Assembly (NCBI GenBank): GCA_900554945.1
Contig: USJN01000095.1
Location: 1-6,290, forward strand
Reading direction: 5' to 3'
Origin: an uncultured Coriobacteriaceae bacterium
GTDB lineage: Bacteria > Actinomycetota > Coriobacteriia > Coriobacteriales > Eggerthellaceae
DNA length: 6,290 nucleotides
The number at the start of each line of letters is the position of its first letter. The stretch's first letter is position 1. The translations under genes were made by a program, and so were the position numbers. The notes beneath the pieces are model-generated. The model did no database searches and was not told the origin of the DNA. It saw only the letters and a program-made list of their open reading frames with translations. Shown piece by piece: positions 1 through 6,209 of the stretch.

Positions 1-39
1 CGTGACCTGGGCTTTTCTGATTTCGAAGCGCCTGCTGCG

Positions 40-79
40 AAATGCCCTACGCCAAAGCCTACGCACATCGGGCATTTTT
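40..79 (+). terminator. Intrinsic-terminator-like hairpin with T-run
   Basis: An 8-bp inverted repeat, AAATGCCC (40-47) and GGGCATTT (70-77), encloses a 22-nt loop and runs into TTTTT (75-79) on the plus strand. This is the usual shape of a Rho-independent terminator, although the loop is long. The window opens with an in-frame-capable TGA at 3-5, so a plus-strand gene lying left of the window could end there and use this signal. On the minus strand the stem is not followed by a T-run. The upstream gene is not visible, so its identity is unknown. Confidence 0.5.
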
Positions 80-90
80 CTTCATTGGCA

Positions 91-290
91 GCGCATCGGA
101 AGGTGCGGGGGCTCGGCGGCGGGGGCGCGGCGGACGGTGCGGAGCGGAAGGGGCGGGGCGGCGAGGGGCTAAGTGGAAGGGGCGGGGCGTCCCTGGGCAG
201 CAGCGGGTGCGGAGCAGTCCCGAGCCACTGTAGGGGCGGAGCGACGTCCTGCGCATCGGAGGGGACGGGGCGGATGGTGCGGGACGGCGG
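91..290. repeat. G-rich degenerate repeat tract, no gene
   Basis: This stretch is strongly strand-asymmetric: positions 101-200 contain 61 G and 21 C on the plus strand. It is built from short recurring words. GGAAGGGGCGGGGCG occurs exactly at 146-160 and 175-189, GCGCATCGGA at 91-100 and 251-260, and GGTGCGGAGC at 136-145 and 206-215; GCGGA-type pentamers are scattered throughout. Runs of four or five G lie at 107-111, 121-125, 150-153, 155-158, 165-168, 179-182 and 184-187, so the plus strand could form G-quadruplexes. Open frames here translate to Gly/Arg-rich low-complexity peptides with no convincing start signal, so I do not call a protein. Read on the minus strand, this is a C-rich region downstream of the reductase gene. 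Confidence 0.6.
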
Positions 291-309
291 CCCTGCGCGC
301 CGAATGATG

Positions 310-338
310 CGCGCGGCGGCCTTGCGAGCCGCCGCGCG
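310..338. terminator. GC-only 11-bp hairpin, possible transcription end
   Basis: CGCGCGGCGGC (310-320) is perfectly complementary to GCCGCCGCGCG (328-338) across a 7-nt loop. On the plus strand the stem is followed by TTTG; on the minus strand it is not followed by T. It lies 127 nt beyond the stop codon of the minus-strand reductase. It could be a GC-rich actinobacterial-type terminator, or a pausing and RNA-stability stem at the 3' end of the reductase transcript. Direction is undecided. Confidence 0.4.
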
Positions 339-401
339 TTTGAGAAGGTGGCGAGGTTAACCAGCAGCTGTCGAAATTGGCCAGCTCCGGCGTTTTAGCT
401 C

Positions 402-424
402 GATGTCGAATGCCCCGTGGTAGG
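402..424 (-). pseudogene. Vestigial copy of a reductase C-terminus
   Basis: Positions 402-424 match 468-490, the last coding bases of the neighbouring reductase, at 19 of 23 positions with no gap (offset exactly 66 bp). Read on the minus strand, the fragment gives SYHGAFDI where the intact gene ends AYHAALDI, so the mismatches are mostly conservative at protein level. A TGA lies just upstream in this frame, so nothing functional is encoded. It may be the scar of a lost paralogous reductase or of a small tandem duplication. At 23 bp, chance similarity cannot be excluded. Confidence 0.3.
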
Positions 425-464
425 AGCCGCCTCAGCTGGCCAGCGCCGCACTGCCAATGCCGCC

Positions 465-2414
465 TTAGATGTCGAGCGCCGCGTGGTAAGCCTCGTACAC
501 CGCAGTCGTGATGTTGGAAGGACGCACTGCATCACCGACGATGCGCACGAACGGCGCCGCATCCCGCAGGGCGTCCGCGACATCGCTGCGCGAGCGCTGG
601 CCGATGGCGCAAATCACCGTGTCACCAGGAACAAGGCGCTCCTTCCCCTCCCCGTCCGCAACGACAAGGCCACCACGCTCCACGCGCACACCGCGGGCGT
701 TCAGGTTGACGTCAATGCCCGCGCGCTCGACTTCCGCAAGCAAGATGGGCCTATGCCGGATATTGGCGTCGATGGCAAGCCCGTCGCGCATCTCGACGAT
801 GTGCGCACGCCTACCAAGTCGCACCTGATTGATCGCACATTCGCAGCCCGTCAGCCCGCCGCCAAGAACGACAACCTCATCCCCCGGTTGCTCGCCTTCC
901 AGGTACAGGTCGTCGATCGAGAGCACGCGCGCACCCTCTTCGACGGGAAGCGGCATCGGAATCGGAGCCGACCCTACGGCGACAATCACCGCATCGGCCG
1001 CAATCCTCTCCGCGAATGCCGCGTCGACCTCGGTGTTCAGGCGGATATCCACCCCAAGGCGATCGAGCAGGTGCGCGTAGGTGCGCCCCAGCCCATACAT
1101 GTCGCGCTTGAAGGGCAGTGCCGCCTCAGTGCGCAGGATGCCACCGAGCTCGCCCTCACGCTCGCACAGGACGACGTCGTGCCCGCGACGGGCCGCCGTT
1201 GCCGCGGCGGCCATGCCAGCAATGCCGCCGCCCACGACGAGCACCTTGCGCGATCGGGGCGAGCGCGCGATGTCCATCCCCTCGAATTCGCGTCCGATGA
1301 GCGGGTTCACCGCGCAGCGGCGCGTTTGCGTCACGGCACGCTCGGCCATGCACACGTAGCAGCGAAGGCATTTCACCACATCGTCGCCGCGATTCGCCAT
1401 TACCTTCGCGGGGAGCTCGGGGTCGGCCAGAAGCCCGCGCGCCATGGCGACGGCGTCGGCCTGACCGCTCGCGATGATTTCCTCCATCTGCGCGGGGTCG
1501 GAAAGCCCGCCGATCGCCACGACAGGAATGCTCACGTGCTTCTTGATCTCTGCCGCCAGATGCACGTTGCAACCGTGGTCACGGAACATCGACGGGTGCG
1601 TGACCGAGAAGCCGAATTGATAGGACCCTGCCGATACATGCATGAGGTCGACCAGATTCTCGAGCGCATGGGCGATGCGGGCGCCCTCGGCCACATCGTA
1701 GCCGCCCTCGAAAAGCTCGGCTCCGCTTATGCGCAGCTCAATGGGGAATCCGGGGCCGACGGCGCTGCGCACCGAAGCGAGCACCTCTCGCGCGAAGCGG
1801 ATGCGGTTCTCAAGCGGCCCGCCGTATTCGTCCTCGCGCTTATTGAAGTAAGGGGAGAGGAACTGGTTGATCAGCCAGCCGTGCCCCGCATGCACCATGA
1901 CCATCTGGAAGCCGGCACGCTTCGCGAGCGCAGCCGCCTCACCATATGCTGCAACGATGCTCGCAATCTGCTCATGCGAAAGCGCGCGCACGGGCATGCC
2001 GTCGGGGCGCACGCCATCGGAGGGCCCCCACTGGCACAGATCGCCCTTCTTCTCCTTGTCGACCATGTAGGTGCCTGCGTACTGCCCCGAATGCGAAAGC
2101 TCGATGGATGCGACCGCGCCGTGGCGTTTGATCGCGTCGGCAAGGTAGGTGAAGGCGCCGAGCTGACCGGGCGTCTTCAGCGACAGCCGCAACATTTGCG
2201 AGCCGTCGGTTTCGGGATGGACCACCAGCTCGCTCACAGTGACGACGGCCGCACCGCCCTTTGCACGCAGCTCGTAGAATCCCTGGGTACGCGGCCCTGG
2301 CGTGCCCTCCGCCGTAATGTCGGTCGCGCCCATCGGCGCAGATAGCATGCGGTTTCGAAGCGTCAGGCGCCCCACCGTAAGCGGCGCACACAGATGCGGA
2401 TAATCTCGCTTCAT
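465..2414 (-). CDS. Old-yellow-enzyme-family enoate reductase (FMN/4Fe-4S/FAD)
   Basis: Complete 649-residue cytoplasmic flavoprotein of the 2,4-dienoyl-CoA reductase / 2-enoate reductase / BaiCD-BaiH type. These enzymes pass electrons from NAD(P)H via FAD and an iron-sulfur cluster to FMN, which reduces an activated C=C bond. Residues 1-345 form the FMN TIM barrel: APMG at 27-30, SHSG at 107-110, the substrate-binding pair H175/H178 in HAGHGWL, then QFLSP and REDEYGGPLENR, R228, and the FMN-phosphate segment around GG302-303 and ARGLLADP 325-332. Cysteines 349, 352, 355 and 367 should bind the [4Fe-4S] cluster. GGGIAG (395-400) is the FAD dinucleotide fold, GGGLTG (518-523) the NAD(P) fold, and VGDA (626-629) the C-terminal FAD contact. 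The start at 2414 is preferred because AAGGGGAG lies just upstream; an in-frame extension to 2741 would run across the glmU 3' end. The length fits the family. The substrate is unknown; no neighbour indicates it. Confidence 0.93.
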   Translation of the reverse strand: MKRDYPHLCAPLTVGRLTLRNRMLSAPMGATDITAEGTPGPRTQGFYELRAKGGAAVVTVSELVVHPETDGSQMLRLSLKTPGQLGAFTYLADAIKRHGAVASIELSHSGQYAGTYMVDKEKKGDLCQWGPSDGVRPDGMPVRALSHEQIASIVAAYGEAAALAKRAGFQMVMVHAGHGWLINQFLSPYFNKREDEYGGPLENRIRFAREVLASVRSAVGPGFPIELRISGAELFEGGYDVAEGARIAHALENLVDLMHVSAGSYQFGFSVTHPSMFRDHGCNVHLAAEIKKHVSIPVVAIGGLSDPAQMEEIIASGQADAVAMARGLLADPELPAKVMANRGDDVVKCLRCYVCMAERAVTQTRRCAVNPLIGREFEGMDIARSPRSRKVLVVGGGIAGMAAAATAARRGHDVVLCEREGELGGILRTEAALPFKRDMYGLGRTYAHLLDRLGVDIRLNTEVDAAFAERIAADAVIVAVGSAPIPMPLPVEEGARVLSIDDLYLEGEQPGDEVVVLGGGLTGCECAINQVRLGRRAHIVEMRDGLAIDANIRHRPILLAEVERAGIDVNLNARGVRVERGGLVVADGEGKERLVPGDTVICAIGQRSRSDVADALRDAAPFVRIVGDAVRPSNITTAVYEAYHAALDI

Positions 2415-2418
2415 CGAA

Positions 2419-2426
2419 CTCCCCTT
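2419..2426 (-). promoter_or_regulatory. Ribosome binding site of the reductase gene
   Basis: AAGGGGAG on the minus strand ends four nucleotides before the ATG at 2414. It decides that start over upstream in-frame ATG codons, including one 18 codons earlier, which lack a comparable site. Confidence 0.6.
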
Positions 2427-2459
2427 CTTATCGAAAATCCCCTCGCCGCGCTGACCGGG

Positions 2460-2540
2460 CGTTTGCATCGCGCGGACCTCGCTGGCCGCCGGTCGCGCCC
2501 ACGGGTTGCATCTCGCGGGCCGTATCGCGCTGGCCGCTGG
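2460..2540. repeat. Two imperfect direct repeats upstream of the reductase
   Basis: The 211-nt gap between glmU and the reductase contains two related units, 2460-2492 and 2502-2540. Both begin with TTTGCATC or GTTGCATC and end with CGCTGGCCGC(C/T)GG on the plus strand, with a variable middle. A third partial TTGCAACC-like word at 2552-2559 forms an inverted pair with GGTTGCA at 2504-2510. The units sit 46-126 bp upstream of the reductase ATG, where regulator sites are expected. I could not identify a convincing -35/-10 pair here, so operator function is inference. Confidence 0.35.
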
Positions 2541-2578
2541 CTCCCGCACGATTGCAACCGGCAAGCGCGGCGGCGGGT

Positions 2579-2606
2579 GCGGCGCCCCTCCCCGTTCGGG
2601 CGCCGC
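2579..2606 (-). terminator. GC-rich hairpin after glmU
   Basis: GCGGCGCCC and GGGCGCCGC form a perfect 9-bp stem (2579-2587 with 2598-2606) around a 10-nt loop, beginning 19 nt past the glmU stop codon. No T-run follows on the minus strand, so it is not a classical intrinsic terminator. Its position suggests it ends or attenuates the glmU transcript and separates it from the reductase gene. Confidence 0.4.
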
Positions 2607-2625
2607 CAACCAAGCACTGCGCAGT

Positions 2626-3993
2626 CTAGTTCGACGGATGGTGCTTTTCAACCCAGCCTTCGTGATTTTCCTGACGCCCGCGGGCGATAGCGAGCGCACC
2701 GTCGGGCACGTCCTTCGTGATGACGGAGCCCGCGGCCACAAGCGTATGCGCGCCCACGTTCACGGGAGCCACCATCATGGTATCGCTGCCGATGAAGGCG
2801 CCGTCGCCGATGGTGGTCGGCCACTTCTTGGCGCCATCGTAGTTGCAGGTGATCGAGCCGGCGCCGACGTTCACGCCCTCGCCAAGCGTCGCGTCGCCGA
2901 TATAGCTCAGGTGAGGGACCTTGCTACCGCGGCCGATCGTGGACTTCTTGATTTCCACATGAGTGCCGGCCTTCGCACCCTCGCACAGGTGCGCGCCGGG
3001 GCGCAGGTACGCACGCGGACCGCACGTGGCCTCATCGTCGATGCGCGCCTCGATCGCGACCGTCTCGTCGATCGTGCAGCCCGAGCCGACGACGGTGTCG
3101 GTCAGGCGCGTGTTCGGACCGATGACGGAATCCTCCTCTACCTGAGTTTTCCCCAAGAGGAAGGTCTGCGGGAGAAGTTCAACATCGGGCGCGATCTCCA
3201 CGTCGGGGCCGATCCACACCGAGGTCGGGTCCCACATGGTAACGCCCGCCGCCATGTGCTCTTTGTTGATGCGCGACTGCAGGGCGCACGTCGCCGCGGC
3301 CAGCTGGACGCGCGAGTTCACGCCAAGGCACTCGGAGACGTCGCTTGCGGGAAGCGCAAGCACGTCGCGCCCGGCGCCACGGCAGATCTCGAGCACGTCG
3401 GTCAGGTAGAACTCGCCCTGCGCGTTGTCGCTGCCCACCTGTTCGAGCGCCTCGAAAAGCGCCTGCGCGTCGAAGCAGTAGAAGCCGGAATTGCATTCGG
3501 TGACGGCGGCCTCGGCGGCGTTCGCGTCCTTCTGCTCGACGATGCGCTCGACGCGCCCTTCGCCGTCACGGATGATGCGCCCGTAACCGAACGGGTCGTC
3601 GAGCTCCATGGTGAGCACCACGACCGCCGCGTTCGAGCGGGCGCGCATGTCGGCGAGCTCGCGAATGGTATCGGGCGTGATAAGCGGACAGTCGCCCGAC
3701 AGCACAAGCAGCGAGCCATCGAAGCCAGCGAGCGCTTCCTTGCAGGTGAGCACCGCGTCGGCCGTGCCGCGCTGCGCCTTCTGCACGACAACTTCGGTGT
3801 CGGACACCAAAGGCTCCACAATCTCGCGAGCGTGCCCCACCACCGACACGATACGGTCGGCGCCGGCTTCGCGCGCGGCGTCAACGACCCAGCGAACGAG
3901 CGGCTTGCCGAGAATCTCGTGCGCGACCTTGGGTTTTTTCGACTTCATACGAGTTCCCGCACCTGCGGCGAGCACGATGGCGGCAGTATTCAT
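2626..3993 (-). CDS. glmU: Bifunctional GlmU (UDP-GlcNAc synthesis)
   Basis: Complete 455-residue cytoplasmic enzyme. It acetylates glucosamine-1-phosphate with acetyl-CoA and then couples GlcNAc-1-phosphate to UTP, giving UDP-GlcNAc for peptidoglycan and other envelope glycans. The N-terminal pyrophosphorylase domain (about 1-228) has the signature LAAGAGTRMKSKKPKV (8-23), QRGTADA (74-80), and the metal ligands D101 in LSGDCPL and N226 in GVNSR, matching D105 and N227 of E. coli GlmU. The C-terminal left-handed beta-helix (about 250-440) shows hexapeptide repeats and the acetyltransferase residues R331, K349, H361, Y364, N384 and K390 in the segments LRPGAHLCEGAKAG, HLSYIGDA and GAGSITCNYDGAKK. 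Length matches the family (about 456). The ATG at 3993 is chosen because the family signature begins immediately after it and GGAAGG (4002-4007) lies 8 nt upstream; the in-frame extension to 4080 is unlike the family. In many Gram-positives glmU precedes prs; here it does not. Confidence 0.98.
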   Translation of the reverse strand: MNTAAIVLAAGAGTRMKSKKPKVAHEILGKPLVRWVVDAAREAGADRIVSVVGHAREIVEPLVSDTEVVVQKAQRGTADAVLTCKEALAGFDGSLLVLSGDCPLITPDTIRELADMRARSNAAVVVLTMELDDPFGYGRIIRDGEGRVERIVEQKDANAAEAAVTECNSGFYCFDAQALFEALEQVGSDNAQGEFYLTDVLEICRGAGRDVLALPASDVSECLGVNSRVQLAAATCALQSRINKEHMAAGVTMWDPTSVWIGPDVEIAPDVELLPQTFLLGKTQVEEDSVIGPNTRLTDTVVGSGCTIDETVAIEARIDDEATCGPRAYLRPGAHLCEGAKAGTHVEIKKSTIGRGSKVPHLSYIGDATLGEGVNVGAGSITCNYDGAKKWPTTIGDGAFIGSDTMMVAPVNVGAHTLVAAGSVITKDVPDGALAIARGRQENHEGWVEKHHPSN

Positions 3994-4031
3994 TGAAACG
4001 ACCTTCCGATTGGTTGAAAAATGCCAGGAAA

Positions 4032-4037
4032 AGTATA
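4032..4037 (-). promoter_or_regulatory. Probable glmU -10 element
   Basis: TATACT on the minus strand (4037 down to 4032) is five of six to the sigma-70 -10 consensus. It would start a transcript about 30 nt before the glmU ATG. No good -35 lies at 16-18 bp spacing (the sequence there is AACGCG-like), so this is a one-box prediction. Upstream of it are a tandem 7-bp repeat, GCAGGCT twice (4064-4077), and the perfect palindrome TGGTATACCA (4081-4090), a possible operator. Confidence 0.4.
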
Positions 4038-4100
4038 GCGCAACCCGAAACTGACGCGTTCCCGCAGGCTGCAGGCTCACTGGTATACCATCAAAGATAA

Positions 4101-4268
4101 TCGCTCATCGAGCAGAGCGGCCGCTTGCGCGTCCCAGCGCGCGACGACGTGCGGGCGCGTTATCTCGCCTGCGGATTCACCCTGGACAAGGACATTTCGC
4201 TTCCCGAAGACCATTTGAGCTTCGAGCTCGAGTTCATGGCGCTCCTCCGCGAGCACGAGGCGTCGTGA
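4101..4268 (+). pseudogene. Relic of a TorD/DmsD-family chaperone
   Basis: This stretch, opposite in strand to its neighbours, is open for 55 codons between TAA at 4098 and TGA at 4266. Near its end it reads LPEDHLSFELEFMALL (about codons 35-50), preceded by VRARYLACGF. That is the conserved core of TorD-type chaperones, in which a P-x-D-H motif is followed by an acidic-aromatic helix (consensus like PEDHL-x-LEL-x-FMA-x-LL). TorD proteins are about 200 residues and mature molybdopterin oxidoreductases before export. Here the first half and the C-terminal helices are missing, and there is no start codon or ribosome binding site, so it is called a decayed fragment. The preceding 4081-4101 in another frame reads WYTIKDN, which could be the next piece upstream after a frameshift; this is speculative. 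The rest of the 3994-4314 gap carries the glmU promoter region. Confidence 0.55.
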
Positions 4269-4314
4269 GAGGGTGAAAGCGGCGAGAGCGGGGCGGAAAC
4301 GCATTGCAGCGGCG

Positions 4315-5955
4315 CTAGCGCTTCTCCTTGAGGGAGACCGCCACTTCCGCAATGCCCTCGCACCCCGCAAGAACCTGCTCCACCTCGCGAATGACCTCGG
4401 GATCGTCGATTTCTCGAAGGAGCCTCTCGGATGCGGCGTTGGCTTCCTCGCCCGCAGTCTGCCGCTGCATCTCGCTCGGGCCGAGCGACATGAAAGCCAC
4501 GCCCTGCTTCTGTGCCGACTTCGCCTGCACCGCGAGCAGCGAGAAACCCGCGACGCCCGCGACGAGCGAGGCTAAAAGGATGCCGAGCTTCGCCGCGGCG
4601 ATTGTGGCCGCATCGACGTAGGCCAGGTTCGCCACAAAGATTGCCATCGTGAAGCCGACGCCGCCCAAAACCGCCGCGCCGAGCATATGCATCCAGGTCA
4701 CATTCTCGGGCAGGCTCGCCGCCCTCAGCTTCACCACAAGGAAGCTCGCGGCCATAATGCCAAGCGGCTTGCCCACCACCAAGCCGAAGAACGCACCAAG
4801 CAGCGCCGGGTTCGAGAACAGGGCGCCCAAATCGCTGCCCGCAAGCCCGACGTTCGCGTTCGTGAGCGCGAACAGGGGCAGGATCGCGAAGTACACCCAG
4901 GGGTAGAGCAGATGCTCCAAACGCGTCGCCGGAGGCACAACCTGCTTCGATACGCGCGCCAGCGAGGAGACCGTCTTCAGGTAATCCTCCTGCCCGATAA
5001 CGGGTTCTTGCGCGTTGAAGGCGCTCTTCGCCTCGACGACGCGCTCGCCCGTCCAGCGGATGAAGCTCTTCACGTTCACGCGCGAGCCGGAGGGAATCGC
5101 AAACGCGAGCAGTACGCCGGCGATGGTCGAGTGCACGCCCGACATGAACACGCAGTACCATAACACGGCCCCCACCAGCAGATACGCATACAGCGAGAAC
5201 ACGTGGCGCTTGTTCATGAGCAACAGCGCGCAAAAGACGACCGCCGCACAGCCAAGCCACGGCAAAGACGGCGCCTGCCCGTAGAACACCGCGATGACGA
5301 TGATCGCGATGATGTCGTCGGCGACGGCCAAGGTGCTCAAGAACACGCGCACCCCGTTCGGCACGCGATTGCCGAGAAGCGCCAAGATTCCCAGCGCGAA
5401 CGCGATATCGGTCGCCGTCGGGACGCCCCAGCCGCCCGCCGTGTCAAGGTTGCCCACGTTGAGCGCAGAGTAGACGGCCACGGGCACGAGCACACCGCCC
5501 ACCGCAGCGACGATGGGAAGGATCGCCTGGCGGATGTTCGTCAGCTCGCCCACCGTCATCTCGTATTTGATTTCCAAGCCTACGAGCAGGAAGAACACCG
5601 CCATAAGCACGTCGTTGATGACGTGCGAGAGCGGCATCGTCGCCTGCGTCTGTCCGAACACGAAGCCGACGTCGGTGTGCCAGAAATGGGAGAAGGCATC
5701 GGAGACAGGGGAGTTCGCCACCACAAGCGCCGCGATCGCCGCAAGGAGCATCGCACCCGCCGCCTTCGTGGACGAGCTCGTGAACTGGATGAGCTTGCGA
5801 TAGCGGGCCTGATGGCGCTGCACTTCGCTGATGTAGATGCGCCCCGGATCGGGGTTTTGCGCACTGGGGTGCTCGGGTGCTGCAGGCGCATCGTGAGCCA
5901 CGCCTTCCGCAGAGCTCGCTTCTTTGTGCGCAGGTAAGGCGCAATGTTCGGTCAT
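4315..5955 (-). CDS. nhaA: Na+/H+ antiporter NhaA, long form
   Basis: Complete 546-residue inner-membrane antiporter that expels Na+ (or Li+) in exchange for protons and supports pH and salt homeostasis. Landmark residues of E. coli NhaA are all present: D183 in ATDIAFALG (D133), D213/D214 in VADDIIAI (D163/D164, the ion site), H275 in SGVHSTIAG (H225, pH response) and K396 in VVGKPLGI (K300). The motif GGVGFTMAIF follows at 431-440. About a dozen hydrophobic segments lie between residues 64 and 477. Compared with the 388-residue E. coli protein it has a hydrophilic N-terminal extension of about 50 residues, a roughly 46-residue insertion between H275 and K396 (about 291-345), and a charged cytoplasmic tail of about 65 residues (480-546). 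The ATG at 5955 is the first possible one, since an in-frame TAG lies 15 nt upstream; its ribosome binding site is weak (GGAT). The palindrome GCGCTAGCGC spans the stop codon. Confidence 0.97.
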   Translation of the reverse strand: MTEHCALPAHKEASSAEGVAHDAPAAPEHPSAQNPDPGRIYISEVQRHQARYRKLIQFTSSSTKAAGAMLLAAIAALVVANSPVSDAFSHFWHTDVGFVFGQTQATMPLSHVINDVLMAVFFLLVGLEIKYEMTVGELTNIRQAILPIVAAVGGVLVPVAVYSALNVGNLDTAGGWGVPTATDIAFALGILALLGNRVPNGVRVFLSTLAVADDIIAIIVIAVFYGQAPSLPWLGCAAVVFCALLLMNKRHVFSLYAYLLVGAVLWYCVFMSGVHSTIAGVLLAFAIPSGSRVNVKSFIRWTGERVVEAKSAFNAQEPVIGQEDYLKTVSSLARVSKQVVPPATRLEHLLYPWVYFAILPLFALTNANVGLAGSDLGALFSNPALLGAFFGLVVGKPLGIMAASFLVVKLRAASLPENVTWMHMLGAAVLGGVGFTMAIFVANLAYVDAATIAAAKLGILLASLVAGVAGFSLLAVQAKSAQKQGVAFMSLGPSEMQRQTAGEEANAASERLLREIDDPEVIREVEQVLAGCEGIAEVAVSLKEKR

Positions 5956-6010
5956 GGGAAATCCAATCTATGCGCGGGCAGCGCATACCACGGGGTCGGG
6001 CGTTTGTTGC

Positions 6011-6037
6011 ATTATCCCTCAAATAGCGGGTTCTTAA
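6011..6037 (-). promoter_or_regulatory. Candidate nhaA promoter
   Basis: On the minus strand GATAAT (6016 down to 6011) matches five of six bases of the -10 consensus. TTAAGA (6037-6032), four of six to the -35 consensus, lies 15 bp upstream, slightly short of the ideal. Transcription would begin near 6004 and leave a leader of about 50 nt before the nhaA ATG. This AT-rich island stands out from the GC-rich surroundings. Confidence 0.4.
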
Positions 6038-6162
6038 CTTGCAAAACCCCCTTTCACCTGCGATTGTAAGAGAAGCGTTGCCAAAATGGTCGCAAATACT
6101 CATCTCCCCCGACGCCGTTTTGCGCTATGCTGTACCTATCAGCTTCGAGGTAAGGAGCCAAC

Positions 6163-6198
6163 ATGTTCCATGCAGACGGGTATCGAAATCGCAGATAA
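6163..6198 (+). CDS. Putative 11-residue leader peptide
   Basis: An ATG at 6163 opens an 11-codon frame, MFHADGYRNRR, ending in TAA. It is preceded by TAAGGAG (6151-6157) at 5-nt spacing, a near-ideal ribosome binding site and the strongest in the window. It ends 65 nt before the ATG of the gene at the right edge and lies on the same strand, so it would be translated from that gene's leader. It belongs to no family I recognise and could be a regulatory upstream ORF or chance. A weak -10-like TATGCT (6126-6131) could start this transcript, but no matching -35 was found. Confidence 0.35.
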   Translation: MFHADGYRNRR

Positions 6199-6209
6199 AC
6201 CCGCATGGA
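6167..6209 (+). other. Imperfect leader hairpin overlapping the short ORF
   Basis: TCCATGC (6167-6173) pairs with GCATGGA (6203-6209). Inside it, GGG (6178-6180) pairs with CCC (6200-6202) and TATC (6181-6184) with GATA (6194-6197), leaving two small bulges and a 9-nt loop. A run of six T (6231-6236) follows 21 nt later. The hairpin occupies nearly the whole leader ORF, so ribosomes on that ORF would unfold it. Whether the U-tract works with an alternative stem is not clear; I found only weak 3-bp options next to it. Confidence 0.3.

Noticed and set aside
42..360. Short Gly/Arg-rich frames on both strands near the left edge
   Set aside because: They are by-products of the G-rich repeat tract; no credible start signals or protein-like composition.
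417..2345. 642-residue plus-strand open frame across the reductase gene
   Set aside because: It is the antisense shadow of a well-supported flavoenzyme in high-GC DNA. Its translation is rich in Arg, His and Ala without recognisable motifs, and no ribosome binding site marks its start.
2415..2741. 109-residue N-terminal extension of the reductase
   Set aside because: It would overlap the glmU 3' end in another frame, has Arg/Pro-rich composition unlike the family, and the ATG at 2414 has its own ribosome binding site.
2506..3996. 496-residue plus-strand open frame across glmU
   Set aside because: It is the antisense shadow of glmU, whose catalytic residues are intact on the other strand; no domain or start signal was seen.
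3994..4080. 29-residue N-terminal extension of GlmU
   Set aside because: The family signature starts right after the ATG at 3993, which has a well-placed GGAAGG. The extension would also cover the predicted -10 element.
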